A stretch of 64,000 bases of DNA from JABDKJ01 sp964609215 (lineage in GTDB: Bacteria > Bacteroidota > Bacteroidia > Flavobacteriales_D > JABDKJ01), in assembly GCA_964609215.1 (NCBI GenBank), contig CAZSQZ010000002.1:62001-126000 (forward strand), written 5' to 3'. Position 1 is the stretch's first letter. Each line of letters begins with the position of its first letter. Shown here one piece after another: positions 43,399 through 51,333 of this stretch. A program made the translations under genes and the position numbers. The notes beneath the pieces were generated by a model that was given only the letters and a program-made list of their open reading frames with translations, did not search any database and was not told the DNA's origin.

Positions 43399-44048
43399 TA
43401 TTTTTCTCCAAATGCTAAGTCACCTGCATCCCCTAAACCAGGAACTATGTAGGAACGATTATTTAATTCAGGATCAATTGAACCGCACCAAACAAATGTG
43501 TTACTTGGAAAATGCTTTTTGATAAATTCAATTCCTGGAACACTTGCAATTGCACAGGCAATATGAACTTGAGATGGCACTCCTTTTTCCAGCAGTGCTT
43601 TGTAAACCAAAAACATTGAAGTTCCTGTTGCCAACATTGGATCAACCAATAAAAGTGGCTTATCTTGAATAGAAGGACATGCTAAATATTCAACTTCAAC
43701 TTCTATATCTTCATCTGGACCATGTTCTTTTCTGTAGGCAGAAATAAAGGCATTTTCAGCCTTATCGAAGTAATTAAGAAAACCCGAATGCATTGGCAAA
43801 GCAGCCCTTAAAATAGCAGCAATTACAGGCTGTGATTTAATAGATGATACTTCAGAAACTCCCAAAGGAGTTTCTATTTTCTCTTTAATATATTCAAGTC
43901 TCTTGCTTATCTCATAAGCCAAAACTTCTCCTATGCGTTCTAAGTTTCGTCTAAAACGCATGCGATCTTCTTGCACCTTTACATCCCGAAGTTCAGCCAC
44001 AAATTGGTTGAACAAAGAATTCTGATTAGATAAATTATTGATTTCCAT
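43398..44048 (-). CDS. upp: Uracil phosphoribosyltransferase
   Basis: A 216-residue PRTase that converts uracil and PRPP to UMP. It has VIAAILRAALPMHSGFL, the PRPP loop LLVDPMLATGTSM and the uracil-specific C-terminus YIVPGLGDAGDLAFG. It is 12 bases from the deacetylase-like gene upstream. Pyrimidine salvage inside a glycan series could help supply UDP-sugars, but coincidence of operon building is as likely. Confidence 0.95.
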   Translation of the reverse strand: MEINNLSNQNSLFNQFVAELRDVKVQEDRMRFRRNLERIGEVLAYEISKRLEYIKEKIETPLGVSEVSSIKSQPVIAAILRAALPMHSGFLNYFDKAENAFISAYRKEHGPDEDIEVEVEYLACPSIQDKPLLLVDPMLATGTSMFLVYKALLEKGVPSQVHIACAIASVPGIEFIKKHFPSNTFVWCGSIDPELNNRSYIVPGLGDAGDLAFGEK

Positions 44049-44060
44049 GAAGCCTTAAAA

Positions 44061-45338
44061 TTAGGAATTTGTGCAACGTTCTATCATATTTTGAAAGAGA
44101 TCTCTCCAAGGAAGAAATTCTTCATTATCGCATAAATGATTATTGTGCCATAAACTTATAAAATGCCCTCCCACTTTTTTTATCTCATCAATCACATGAA
44201 ATAAACTTTGTGACGCCATTTCAACATTCTTATCCGGGTTATAAACGAAAGTACTTTCCATCCAGGAAGTAGGAAATAATTGAAGACTTGTTGATTCATT
44301 TTTTTCCAAATCAAACCAATAGAAAGGAAAACAAGTTCCAGCCCTAAAATAAGGTTCTTCCGAATAGGCCAAACTATAATCTTTCTCAATGCCTAATTCC
44401 AACAAGTTCTTATATGTTTCTGGCAAATTAAATTTTAAATAGTGCTGCCTAGAAAGTTTACAAATATTTCCAGTTATGTTCTCTATCCGATTTCTTTCTT
44501 TCTCTAAAACTGCAAAATCTTTATGTGATTGATAAGATGGGTGAATACCTATGTCAGCAATTTCAGAGAGATCTTGAACCAGATCGTGGAGTTCTTTCGA
44601 GCTTGGTTCTAAACCATGATCAAATTTACCTTTTGAGCTCAGCAAAAAAAAGTAAACTGCATTCAAATTATGCTTTTTAATAATAGCTTTTTGAAAATCG
44701 AAGGTGTCAAAAGGGTCTTCCATTTCTCCATTTAAAACAGCTTGTCTTTCTCTATTAAGTTTTGCATTCCCACTTAATCTATTCTTAATTGAAGAACCCA
44801 ATGTTCTCAATGGCCCTCTTCCTTTATATGCATATGCCACATCTATATCGAAAGTACATTGAAAATTAAAACTCCTAGGTTTTAGTAATTCTAGACCAGA
44901 TTTATGTTCTAAAGATTCTAACCATCCAATAATTAGAATATCGAGATGTGGGTTTTTAATTTCTTGTTGTTTGTCTATGCTCAGTGAATTAAAATGAAAA
45001 CGACCATGTTCGTCTCGTTCCTTTATCTGGTATTCCTCATACCTACTCAGATGATAAAAGATAATTGAAAATACATCTTGTAGATTTCTATAGTCTAAGT
45101 CGTTTGAAAAAGAATCCTGACTATATTTCCTAACAGAATTTTCAAACAATATGCCTTCAGGTATTATTTGTTCAGCATTATCAAATGGTTCAGAACTATA
45201 GTTTATTTTAAATTTCTTTTCTTTTTCAAATAGAGATTCATTGTCAGTAACAATAAGTTCTTCCAACAAGAAAGTAGAACTTAAATGTCCCAGGACATAA
45301 AAAAGACGTTCGCTTTTATGATGGGTAAAAAGCAGCAA
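44061..45338 (-). CDS. Polysaccharide deacetylase-like protein, copy 2
   Basis: A 425-residue protein of the same type as 30723-32009. FQCTFDIDVAYAYKG stands for the HDVD motif, IADIGIHPSYQSH for the second His motif, then LSRQHYLKFNLPET and PYFRAGTCFPFYWFDL. It has no signal peptide. It starts directly at the wecB stop, so the two are coupled, which fits action on an N-acetylated sugar or lipid-linked precursor. The first-motif His is missing (Thr-Phe-Asp), so the metal site is atypical. Confidence 0.7.
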   Translation of the reverse strand: MLLFTHHKSERLFYVLGHLSSTFLLEELIVTDNESLFEKEKKFKINYSSEPFDNAEQIIPEGILFENSVRKYSQDSFSNDLDYRNLQDVFSIIFYHLSRYEEYQIKERDEHGRFHFNSLSIDKQQEIKNPHLDILIIGWLESLEHKSGLELLKPRSFNFQCTFDIDVAYAYKGRGPLRTLGSSIKNRLSGNAKLNRERQAVLNGEMEDPFDTFDFQKAIIKKHNLNAVYFFLLSSKGKFDHGLEPSSKELHDLVQDLSEIADIGIHPSYQSHKDFAVLEKERNRIENITGNICKLSRQHYLKFNLPETYKNLLELGIEKDYSLAYSEEPYFRAGTCFPFYWFDLEKNESTSLQLFPTSWMESTFVYNPDKNVEMASQSLFHVIDEIKKVGGHFISLWHNNHLCDNEEFLPWRDLFQNMIERCTNS

Positions 45339-46475
45339 TTAAGATGATTCTAAAATTTTCTTACCAATAATTTCTGCAGCATTTCCATTTCCAAAAATTG
45401 CGGGAAAAGACCTCTCGTTTCTTGTTATCTCCTCAAATGCAGATTTAATCTTTGATGGATTTGATCCAGTTAAAATAGAATTGCCTGTATCAACCAATTC
45501 AACCCATTCCGTTTCTTTCCTAAGAACGATACAAGGTTTCTTAAAAAAATAAGCCTCTTTCTGTATTCCACCGGAATCAGTCATTATTAGCTTGCATTTC
45601 CTTTCTAGTAAAGTAACTTCTAAAAAAGAAACCGGGGGGTGCAAAATGACATTTTTGTGGTTGGTCAGCTTCTCCACCAAATCTGGGGTTTTATCCTGGA
45701 GTGCTTTTTTAGTTCTTGGATGCAATGGCATAAAGAATCGTTCACCCTTATCCGCCAACTCTATACAAGAGTTAAAAATATCCCTCAGTCGATTCTTATG
45801 ATCTGTATTAATCGGACGATGACATGTAAAGAAAATAAATTCATTGTCTCTCAACTGGAAATCATCCAATAATGATTGCTTACCTTCAGATTTATCGCCA
45901 AAAAATAAGCTATTGTCATACATAACATCCCCACAATTAAATATTCCAGGACGATCAATACTAAAATCTGGAATAGTATTAATTACAAAACCTTCCTTTC
46001 TTAAATTCTGCTCAGCGGTTAAAGTTGGGCAAAACATTAACGTTGAAAAATGATCAGAAACTATTCTATTATTTTCTTCAGGCATTGATTTATTGAATGA
46101 CCTAAGACCAGCTTCTATGTGTGCCAAAGGAAGCTCTGCTTTGTTAGCAGCAATTGCTCCTGCTAACGTTGAATTAGTATCTCCGTAAACTAATAACCAA
46201 TCTGGTTTTTCTTTCTCAATTATTTCGAAAATTCCAGAGATCATTTTTGCAGTTTGTGTAGCAGCATGCTCGGAACCAATACTTAAATTATAATCCGGCT
46301 TGGGAATATTCAGTTCGTTAAAAAAAACGGCCGACATATTTTGATCATAATGTTGACCGGTATGCAACAAAACCTCTTTCATTTGAGTCGAAAAACTATT
46401 CTTTATAGCTCTGCTCAGTGCTGCTGCCTTAATAATCTGAGGTCTCGCACCAATAATTGTTAGCAGTTTTATCAT
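45339..46475 (-). CDS. wecB: UDP-GlcNAc 2-epimerase (non-hydrolysing)
   Basis: A 378-residue enzyme that interconverts UDP-GlcNAc and UDP-ManNAc in the cytoplasm. It has TIIGARPQIIKAAALSRAI, HTGQHYDQNMS, VYGDTNSTLAGA, HIEAGLRSFN, MPEENNRI and MTDSGGIQKEA, all typical. It is 3 bases from radC and fused by position to the deacetylase gene. Its product suits the WecG-type transferase at 15171-16052. Confidence 0.94.
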   Translation of the reverse strand: MIKLLTIIGARPQIIKAAALSRAIKNSFSTQMKEVLLHTGQHYDQNMSAVFFNELNIPKPDYNLSIGSEHAATQTAKMISGIFEIIEKEKPDWLLVYGDTNSTLAGAIAANKAELPLAHIEAGLRSFNKSMPEENNRIVSDHFSTLMFCPTLTAEQNLRKEGFVINTIPDFSIDRPGIFNCGDVMYDNSLFFGDKSEGKQSLLDDFQLRDNEFIFFTCHRPINTDHKNRLRDIFNSCIELADKGERFFMPLHPRTKKALQDKTPDLVEKLTNHKNVILHPPVSFLEVTLLERKCKLIMTDSGGIQKEAYFFKKPCIVLRKETEWVELVDTGNSILTGSNPSKIKSAFEEITRNERSFPAIFGNGNAAEIIGKKILESS

Positions 46476-46478
46476 AAA

Positions 46479-47186
46479 TTACATTTGACCTTCGTCAGCA
46501 AAACTATAATATCCAATATCACTAACAATCAAATGATCTAGAACGGCTATATCTAATAATTTTCCAGCTTCTTTCATCTTAACGGTCAATTGAATGTCTT
46601 GTGCACTAGGCTTTAAATTTCCTGAAGGATGATTATGACAAAGTATAATACTTGAAGAAAGATGTTGTAAAGCCTTATGAAAAATAATTTTGGCATCTGC
46701 TACTGTCCCAGCGACCCCTCCTCGACTGATAAAGTCCTTTGCCATTACATGATTTGCTCTGTTTAAGTGTAGTATCCAAAACTCTTCATGTGGCAAATCT
46801 CCTAGCTTTGCTTGAAAGATGTCGAAAACATCCTTACTTGAACCAATTTGTTTTCTCTTTTCAACTCCTTCAGCACTTCTCCTACGACCCAATTCAATAG
46901 CAGCTAATATAGATATAGCCTTAGCTTGTCCTATGCCCTTAAATCTAGAGGTTAATTCCTTCATTCCCACTTTACCAAGATCCTTTAGGTTATTATTATA
47001 TTCATGGAGAATTCTCTTGGAAAGTCCCACGGCTGATTCATTTCGATTTCCTGAACCAATAAGAATTGCAATAATCTCAGCATCAGAGAGAGCAGATATT
47101 CCTTTACTCAGCATTTTCTCACGCGGACGGTCATCCTCAGCCCATTCTTTAATACTTGCCTTTTCTATTTCATAAAAGTCCTCCAT
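46479..47186 (-). CDS. radC: RadC family JAB-domain protein
   Basis: A 235-residue protein. It has an N-terminal helix-hairpin-helix region (SRFKGIGQAKAISILAAIELG) and a JAMM metalloprotease-like motif CHNHPSGNLKPSAQD at the C-terminus. RadC was named for DNA repair, but its biochemical role is unsettled. It follows the rpsT terminator and appears to begin the minus-strand series of glycan genes. Confidence 0.93.
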   Translation of the reverse strand: MEDFYEIEKASIKEWAEDDRPREKMLSKGISALSDAEIIAILIGSGNRNESAVGLSKRILHEYNNNLKDLGKVGMKELTSRFKGIGQAKAISILAAIELGRRRSAEGVEKRKQIGSSKDVFDIFQAKLGDLPHEEFWILHLNRANHVMAKDFISRGGVAGTVADAKIIFHKALQHLSSSIILCHNHPSGNLKPSAQDIQLTVKMKEAGKLLDIAVLDHLIVSDIGYYSFADEGQM

Positions 47187-47218
47187 GGAATAAATATAGA
47201 TTTTCTACAAAAGAGCAT

Positions 47219-47266
47219 AAAAAAACCCTGACATTCAATTCTTTAAAGAAACTGAATTCAGGGTTT
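47219..47266 (-). terminator. Rho-independent terminator of tRNA-Glu-rpsT transcript
   Basis: AAACCCTGA (47223-47231) pairs with TCAGGGTTT (47258-47266), and inner ATTCA/TGAAT and TTCTTT/AAAGAA pairs extend the stem. On the minus strand it is followed by a run of seven T (47225-47219). It lies 24 bases after the rpsT stop. Confidence 0.85.
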
Positions 47267-47290
47267 AATTCGTTTTAATTAAGGGAAAGC

Positions 47291-47542
47291 TTATAAACCA
47301 GCTATATGCTTAGTTAATTTTGACTTCAAGTTACCACCCTTATTCTTATGAATAATATTCTTCTTCACAAGACGATCAATCAAACTCGATACTTTTGGAT
47401 ACTGCTCTTGAGCATCTTTTTTATCAGTAGTTCCTCTCAGTTTACGAATAGCGTTTCTAGTCGTTTTGTGAGCATACTTGTTGCGATCTCTTTTCTTTTC
47501 GTTCGATCGAATTCTTTTAATCGCTGATTTATGGTTTGCCAT
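47291..47542 (-). CDS. rpsT: 30S ribosomal protein S20
   Basis: An 83-residue, very basic protein beginning MANHKSAIKRIRSNEKKR, the classic S20 N-terminus, with NIIHKNKGGNLKSKLTKHI at the end. It binds 16S rRNA in the small subunit. It is 14 bases downstream of the tRNA-Glu gene and shares its promoter. Confidence 0.97.
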   Translation of the reverse strand: MANHKSAIKRIRSNEKKRDRNKYAHKTTRNAIRKLRGTTDKKDAQEQYPKVSSLIDRLVKKNIIHKNKGGNLKSKLTKHIAGL

Positions 47543-47556
47543 AATTTAAATTCTAG

Positions 47557-47628
47557 TAGCCCGTAGGGGAATCGAACCCCTCTTGCATGGATGAAAACCA
47601 TGAGTCCTAGCCGATAGACGAACGGGCC
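47557..47628 (-). tRNA. tRNA-Glu (anticodon UUC)
   Basis: A 72-base gene on the minus strand. The acceptor arms GGCCCGT and ACGGGCT pair with one G-U at the end, with discriminator A. The T-arm has GGTTCGATTCC and the anticodon loop TTTTCAT reads UUC within stem CATGG/CCATG. CCA is not encoded. Confidence 0.95.
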
Positions 47629-47655
47629 AAATTTTAATTTTCAAAAATTGGAGTG

Positions 47656-47685
47656 CAAATGTATAACAAATTTCATTTGAAGCAA
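47656..47685 (-). promoter_or_regulatory. Perfect Bacteroidota promoter for tRNA-Glu-rpsT
   Basis: On the minus strand TTG (47685-47683), exactly 19 bases, then TACATTTG (47663-47656) fit the primary sigma consensus TTG-N19-TAnnTTTG. Transcription would begin about 20 bases before the tRNA. Confidence 0.85.
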
Positions 47686-47757
47686 ACAATAAAAAGCAGT
47701 TTATCAAAGCTTTTTTGAATATGCTTTATTCCCAATTCCTTGCTGTCTACGCCCCAA

Positions 47758-48471
47758 TTAAGAAATAGGTTCTGAATTACCATCTATTTCTTGGCTGGAT
47801 CCTGAAAATTGAAAACCCAGTCTCTTGCCCGTTTGAATCTTCAAATTACTGCTCAACTCCTGAATTTGACTAACCGTTAACATCTGAATCTCATTGTAAG
47901 GTGGAACATACAAATCAAAACCGAGCGTATACAAAAGTGAGTTTTGGACTATACTTCTCATTTGATTTTCTTCAAATTTGTTATGAATAAAATCGTTAAA
48001 TAAATAACCTAACTGTCTTTTGCCTTCCACCAAAAAATGATTGTCTTTATTGATAAAAATTCTAGCAATCATATAGCCAAGATCATTAACTCTGTTCATC
48101 TTTAGCGAATCATGAAGAAAATTGTAAACATGAATCGTTCCAACAAAGGATCTTGTTTCATCTTCTTTAATGTATCCAGTTTTCCAAACATGACTTCCCT
48201 GATCGAATTGAAAAACATTGGTGTGCATATGAAATACCAAAGTATCTCCTCCAACGGTTAATCTGCAATCGTATTCTCCCTGAGAGGTATACTCCGCTCT
48301 TATTCTATCATCAAATTCATGTATTTCCTTTTGTACACTCTTATGATATTCTTGAATAACATCTTTGAACTGATCCCACTGCTTAACCAAATTTTCAAAG
48401 ACATTTCGTTTTAGGCATGCCTTATCCTTTATGGTTTGAATAATTATTTCATCTGTCTTTTGATCTGCCAT
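47758..48471 (-). CDS. Conserved-looking hypothetical protein downstream of proS
   Basis: A 237-residue soluble protein, not recognised. It has an alpha-helical N-terminus (about 1-60), a beta-rich centre with FHMHTNVFQFDQGSHVWKTGY and FVGTIHVYNFLHDSLKMN, and a C-terminal helix TVSQIQELSSNLKIQTGKRL. No signal peptide or membrane segment. It starts 3 bases after the proS stop, so it is co-transcribed with it. No function can be proposed from the sequence. Confidence 0.7.
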   Translation of the reverse strand: MADQKTDEIIIQTIKDKACLKRNVFENLVKQWDQFKDVIQEYHKSVQKEIHEFDDRIRAEYTSQGEYDCRLTVGGDTLVFHMHTNVFQFDQGSHVWKTGYIKEDETRSFVGTIHVYNFLHDSLKMNRVNDLGYMIARIFINKDNHFLVEGKRQLGYLFNDFIHNKFEENQMRSIVQNSLLYTLGFDLYVPPYNEIQMLTVSQIQELSSNLKIQTGKRLGFQFSGSSQEIDGNSEPIS

Positions 48472-48474
48472 TTC

Positions 48475-49953
48475 TTAATATGCTTTTGCAAATAATACTC
48501 TTTGTTTTGATGGATTCCCGCTAAAAACGCACTTCCCCTCTTCTTCTGGGCTATCAAAAGGAATATTTCTTATTGTTGCTTTAGTTTCCTCCTTTATTTT
48601 GTCTTCTGTTTCTGCACTCCCGTCCCAATGCGCCATTACAAAACCTCCTTTATTCTCAATTATATCCTTAAATTCTTCCCAAGAATTAGCTTCATGTGTA
48701 TTATCAGATCTAAATTTTAAGGCTTTATTATAAAGATTATTTTGAATTTCGTCCATTAAAGCGATTACTCGGTCTGCAACATTAGCAATTTCTACACTCT
48801 CTTTTTCCTTGGTATCTCTTCTTGCTATTTCAATTGTTCCATTCTCTAAATCTCTCTTTCCCATCGCTAAACGAACGGGAATTCCCTTCATTTCGTATTC
48901 GGCAAATTTCCAACCTGGTTTCTTTTTATCATTATCATCCAATTTTATGGAAATACCTTTTGCTCTAATAGCTTCTATAATTGGTCTTGCTTTTTCCTGA
49001 ATCATTTTCAACTCTTCCTCTCCCTTAAAAATCGGTACAATAATAGCCTGTAATGGCGCCAGCTTGGGTGGTAAAACCAATCCATCATCATCAGAATGGC
49101 TCATAATGAGCGCTCCTATCAATCGAGTAGACACCCCCCATGATGTAGCCCAAACATGATCCAATTTTCCTTCATTATCCGTAAATTTAACGTCAAATGC
49201 TTCGGCAAAATTTTGACCTAAAAAATGTGATGTCCCAGCTTGTAAAGCTTTTCCATCCTGCATTAACGCTTCAATTGAATAGGTATCTACAGCACCTGCA
49301 AATCTTTCGCTTTCCGACTTTACTCCCTTAACAACCGGAACAGCCATAAAATTCTCTGCGAAATCTGCATAAACATCTAACATTTGTTTTGTTTCTATCA
49401 ATGCCTCTTCTTTTGTCGCATGCGCAGTATGTCCTTCCTGCCATAAAAATTCCGCTGTTCTTAGGAACAATCTAGTTCTCATCTCCCATCTCATCACATT
49501 GGCCCATTGATTTATAAGAATGGGTAAATCTCTGTATGATTGAATCCAACCTTTATAGGTTTTCCATATTATGGCTTCTGATGTAGGCCTAATTATCAAC
49601 TCTTCTTCCAATCTTGCTTTTGGATCTACCATCAACTTACCAGGATTCTCCTCATCTGTTTTTAGACGATAATGCGTAACGACAGCACATTCCTTAGCAA
49701 ATCCTTCTGCATTCTTTTCTTCTGCTTCAAACAAACTCTTAGGAACTAATAATGGAAAATAGGCATTTTGATGTCCAGTATCTTTAAACATCTGATCCAA
49801 AGCTCCTTGCATTTTCTCCCATATACCATAACCATGAGGCTTAATAACCATGCAACCTCTAACATCTGAATGCTGGGCAAGATCAGCCTTTTCAACCAAC
49901 TCATTGTACCATTTTGAGTAATCTTCTTCTCTGGATATCAAATTTTTCCCCAT
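48475..49953 (-). CDS. proS: Prolyl-tRNA synthetase, archaeal/eukaryotic type
   Basis: A 492-residue class II synthetase. Motif 2 region WANVMRWEMRTRLFLRTAEF and motif 3-like GALIMSHSDDDGLVLPPKLAP are visible, with RPTSEAIIW in the active site and the C-terminal extension ending in KAY. The short length and absence of the inserted editing domain show the archaeal-like (ProS type 3) form common in Bacteroidota, not the long bacterial form. It charges tRNA-Pro. Confidence 0.96.
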   Translation of the reverse strand: MGKNLISREEDYSKWYNELVEKADLAQHSDVRGCMVIKPHGYGIWEKMQGALDQMFKDTGHQNAYFPLLVPKSLFEAEEKNAEGFAKECAVVTHYRLKTDEENPGKLMVDPKARLEEELIIRPTSEAIIWKTYKGWIQSYRDLPILINQWANVMRWEMRTRLFLRTAEFLWQEGHTAHATKEEALIETKQMLDVYADFAENFMAVPVVKGVKSESERFAGAVDTYSIEALMQDGKALQAGTSHFLGQNFAEAFDVKFTDNEGKLDHVWATSWGVSTRLIGALIMSHSDDDGLVLPPKLAPLQAIIVPIFKGEEELKMIQEKARPIIEAIRAKGISIKLDDNDKKKPGWKFAEYEMKGIPVRLAMGKRDLENGTIEIARRDTKEKESVEIANVADRVIALMDEIQNNLYNKALKFRSDNTHEANSWEEFKDIIENKGGFVMAHWDGSAETEDKIKEETKATIRNIPFDSPEEEGKCVFSGNPSKQRVLFAKAY

Positions 49954-50064
49954 TTTCGTATAATCTGGTATGAAAATTGCAATCCTTTTAACATAATTTA
50001 AATTTTTGTAATTTTAAACGGATTGCAAAAATTGATGTCAAATAAACAAATAATGAATAGCTCC

Positions 50065-51315
50065 ATGAAAAATTCGCTCCTTTTATTCGCATTAGCGGTA
50101 TTGTTCGCTTCTTGTTCTCAAAACAAAAAAACAACAGCATATGTTGAAGATGACATCTACTGGACTGCTTCAGATGATAATACTTATATAGATTACTCTG
50201 GCTTTTCAGATGCAGAAGAGGAAGTTGATTACTATGATGAGAATGAAGCGAAATCATTGGAGGAAGGAACTGTTGTAAACAACTACTATTCCAATAATTT
50301 TTATGGAAATAATTCGAATAGAAGGTTTAGAAGATACAATGCCTTAACTGGTTTTTATTATCCTTCTTGGGGGTTTAACTACAATCCTTATTTCGGTTTT
50401 GGCAGAAATAATTTTATCAATTCATATTCTTGGGGTAATCCGTATTGGGGTAACTCTTGGGGCAATCCATACTGGGGCAACTCTTGGGGCAATCCATATT
50501 GGGGTAATTCTTGGGGCAATTCTTGGAACAATCCATATTGCGGCAATTCTTGGGGAAATAATTTTTACTCTGGTTGGGGTGGTTCCTCATATTGGAATAC
50601 ATACAATTCCTTCGGAAACTCAAATTCATTCTTTATAATTGGGGGAAATGATATAGGCTCTTCTTGCTATGTTGGCAATAGAATCCCATTAAATGCAACA
50701 AGCACTCAAAATTCTTCTCCATATCAGTATGAATCTACTCCTGTTGTAAATACATCTGATTATCAGTTCAATACTCGTCCTACATCGGGGAATGAAACAA
50801 GGCCAATTAGCGCAAAGCCTTCCGGGGTTAATGCAAAACCGGTAAGTAAAGAAACAAACACTGCGAGTAGTCCAGTTTCTAATACTAGACCTGCGAGTAA
50901 TGTAAATTCTGGCAACAACAATGATACTAGTCGTCCAGTTAATTCAACAACCAAACCCGCAAGTACTAAGCCTGCTAGCTCTTCCTCAAATAGCACTCGA
51001 CCTGCAAGTACAGAATCTAACAATACTCGACCAAGTAGTAATTCTACTTTGAACAAGAACTCTAGAAAAAAGAGTCCTAAAACAACAAGGTCCCGAAGTA
51101 ATAAATCTTCAAATACCTATAACAGATCTAACTCTAGTAGAAAGAGCAGTACTTCTAATAGAAGCTATAACAGAAGCAGTAATTCAAGATCTTCTAAAAG
51201 CTCTGGTGTTTCTAGAAGCTCTGGGTCAAAAAGAAGTTTTGGAACTAGCAGAAGTTCAGGATCTAGCAGAGGATCTTCTACTAGAGGAGGTTCATCTAGG
51301 GGAGGCAGAAAATAA
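50065..51315 (+). CDS. Repeat-rich lipoprotein with SWGNPYWGN repeats and Ser/Arg-rich tail
   Basis: About 416 residues, starting at ATG 50065 (50053 and 50035 are also possible). The signal peptide ends in lipobox FASC (Cys17). An acidic segment follows, then a Trp/Tyr/Gly/Asn-rich region with three 9-residue SWGNPYWGN repeats and degenerate copies. After that comes a Thr/Ser/Pro linker with repeated TRPAS units, and a basic Ser/Arg/Gly-rich tail. No catalytic motif is seen. Composition suggests a disordered, possibly adhesive surface protein; this is inference. Confidence 0.7.
   Translation: MKNSLLLFALAVLFASCSQNKKTTAYVEDDIYWTASDDNTYIDYSGFSDAEEEVDYYDENEAKSLEEGTVVNNYYSNNFYGNNSNRRFRRYNALTGFYYPSWGFNYNPYFGFGRNNFINSYSWGNPYWGNSWGNPYWGNSWGNPYWGNSWGNSWNNPYCGNSWGNNFYSGWGGSSYWNTYNSFGNSNSFFIIGGNDIGSSCYVGNRIPLNATSTQNSSPYQYESTPVVNTSDYQFNTRPTSGNETRPISAKPSGVNAKPVSKETNTASSPVSNTRPASNVNSGNNNDTSRPVNSTTKPASTKPASSSSNSTRPASTESNNTRPSSNSTLNKNSRKKSPKTTRSRSNKSSNTYNRSNSSRKSSTSNRSYNRSSNSRSSKSSGVSRSSGSKRSFGTSRSSGSSRGSSTRGGSSRGGRK
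50428..50508 (+). repeat. Three tandem 27-base repeats in coding sequence
   Basis: Three near-identical 27-base units each encode SWGNPYWGN, with degenerate copies continuing to about 50562. Because the units differ mainly at silent positions, they are probably kept at the protein level. Confidence 0.85.
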
Positions 51316-51333
51316 TTTGCGGAAGCTTAGCAC

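Noticed and set aside
39459..47186. Mobile element or integration site around radC
   Set aside because: RadC-like genes can mark islands, but no transposase, integrase, terminal repeat or tRNA-end duplication is visible.
50428..50562. CRISPR-like direct repeats
   Set aside because: The repeats are contiguous 27-base coding units without spacers and stay in frame in a lipoprotein gene.
50763..51056. 97-codon minus-strand ORF opposite the repeat-rich lipoprotein
   Set aside because: Leu/Val/Gly-rich translation is a mirror of the Ser/Thr/Pro-rich coding strand and has no start context.
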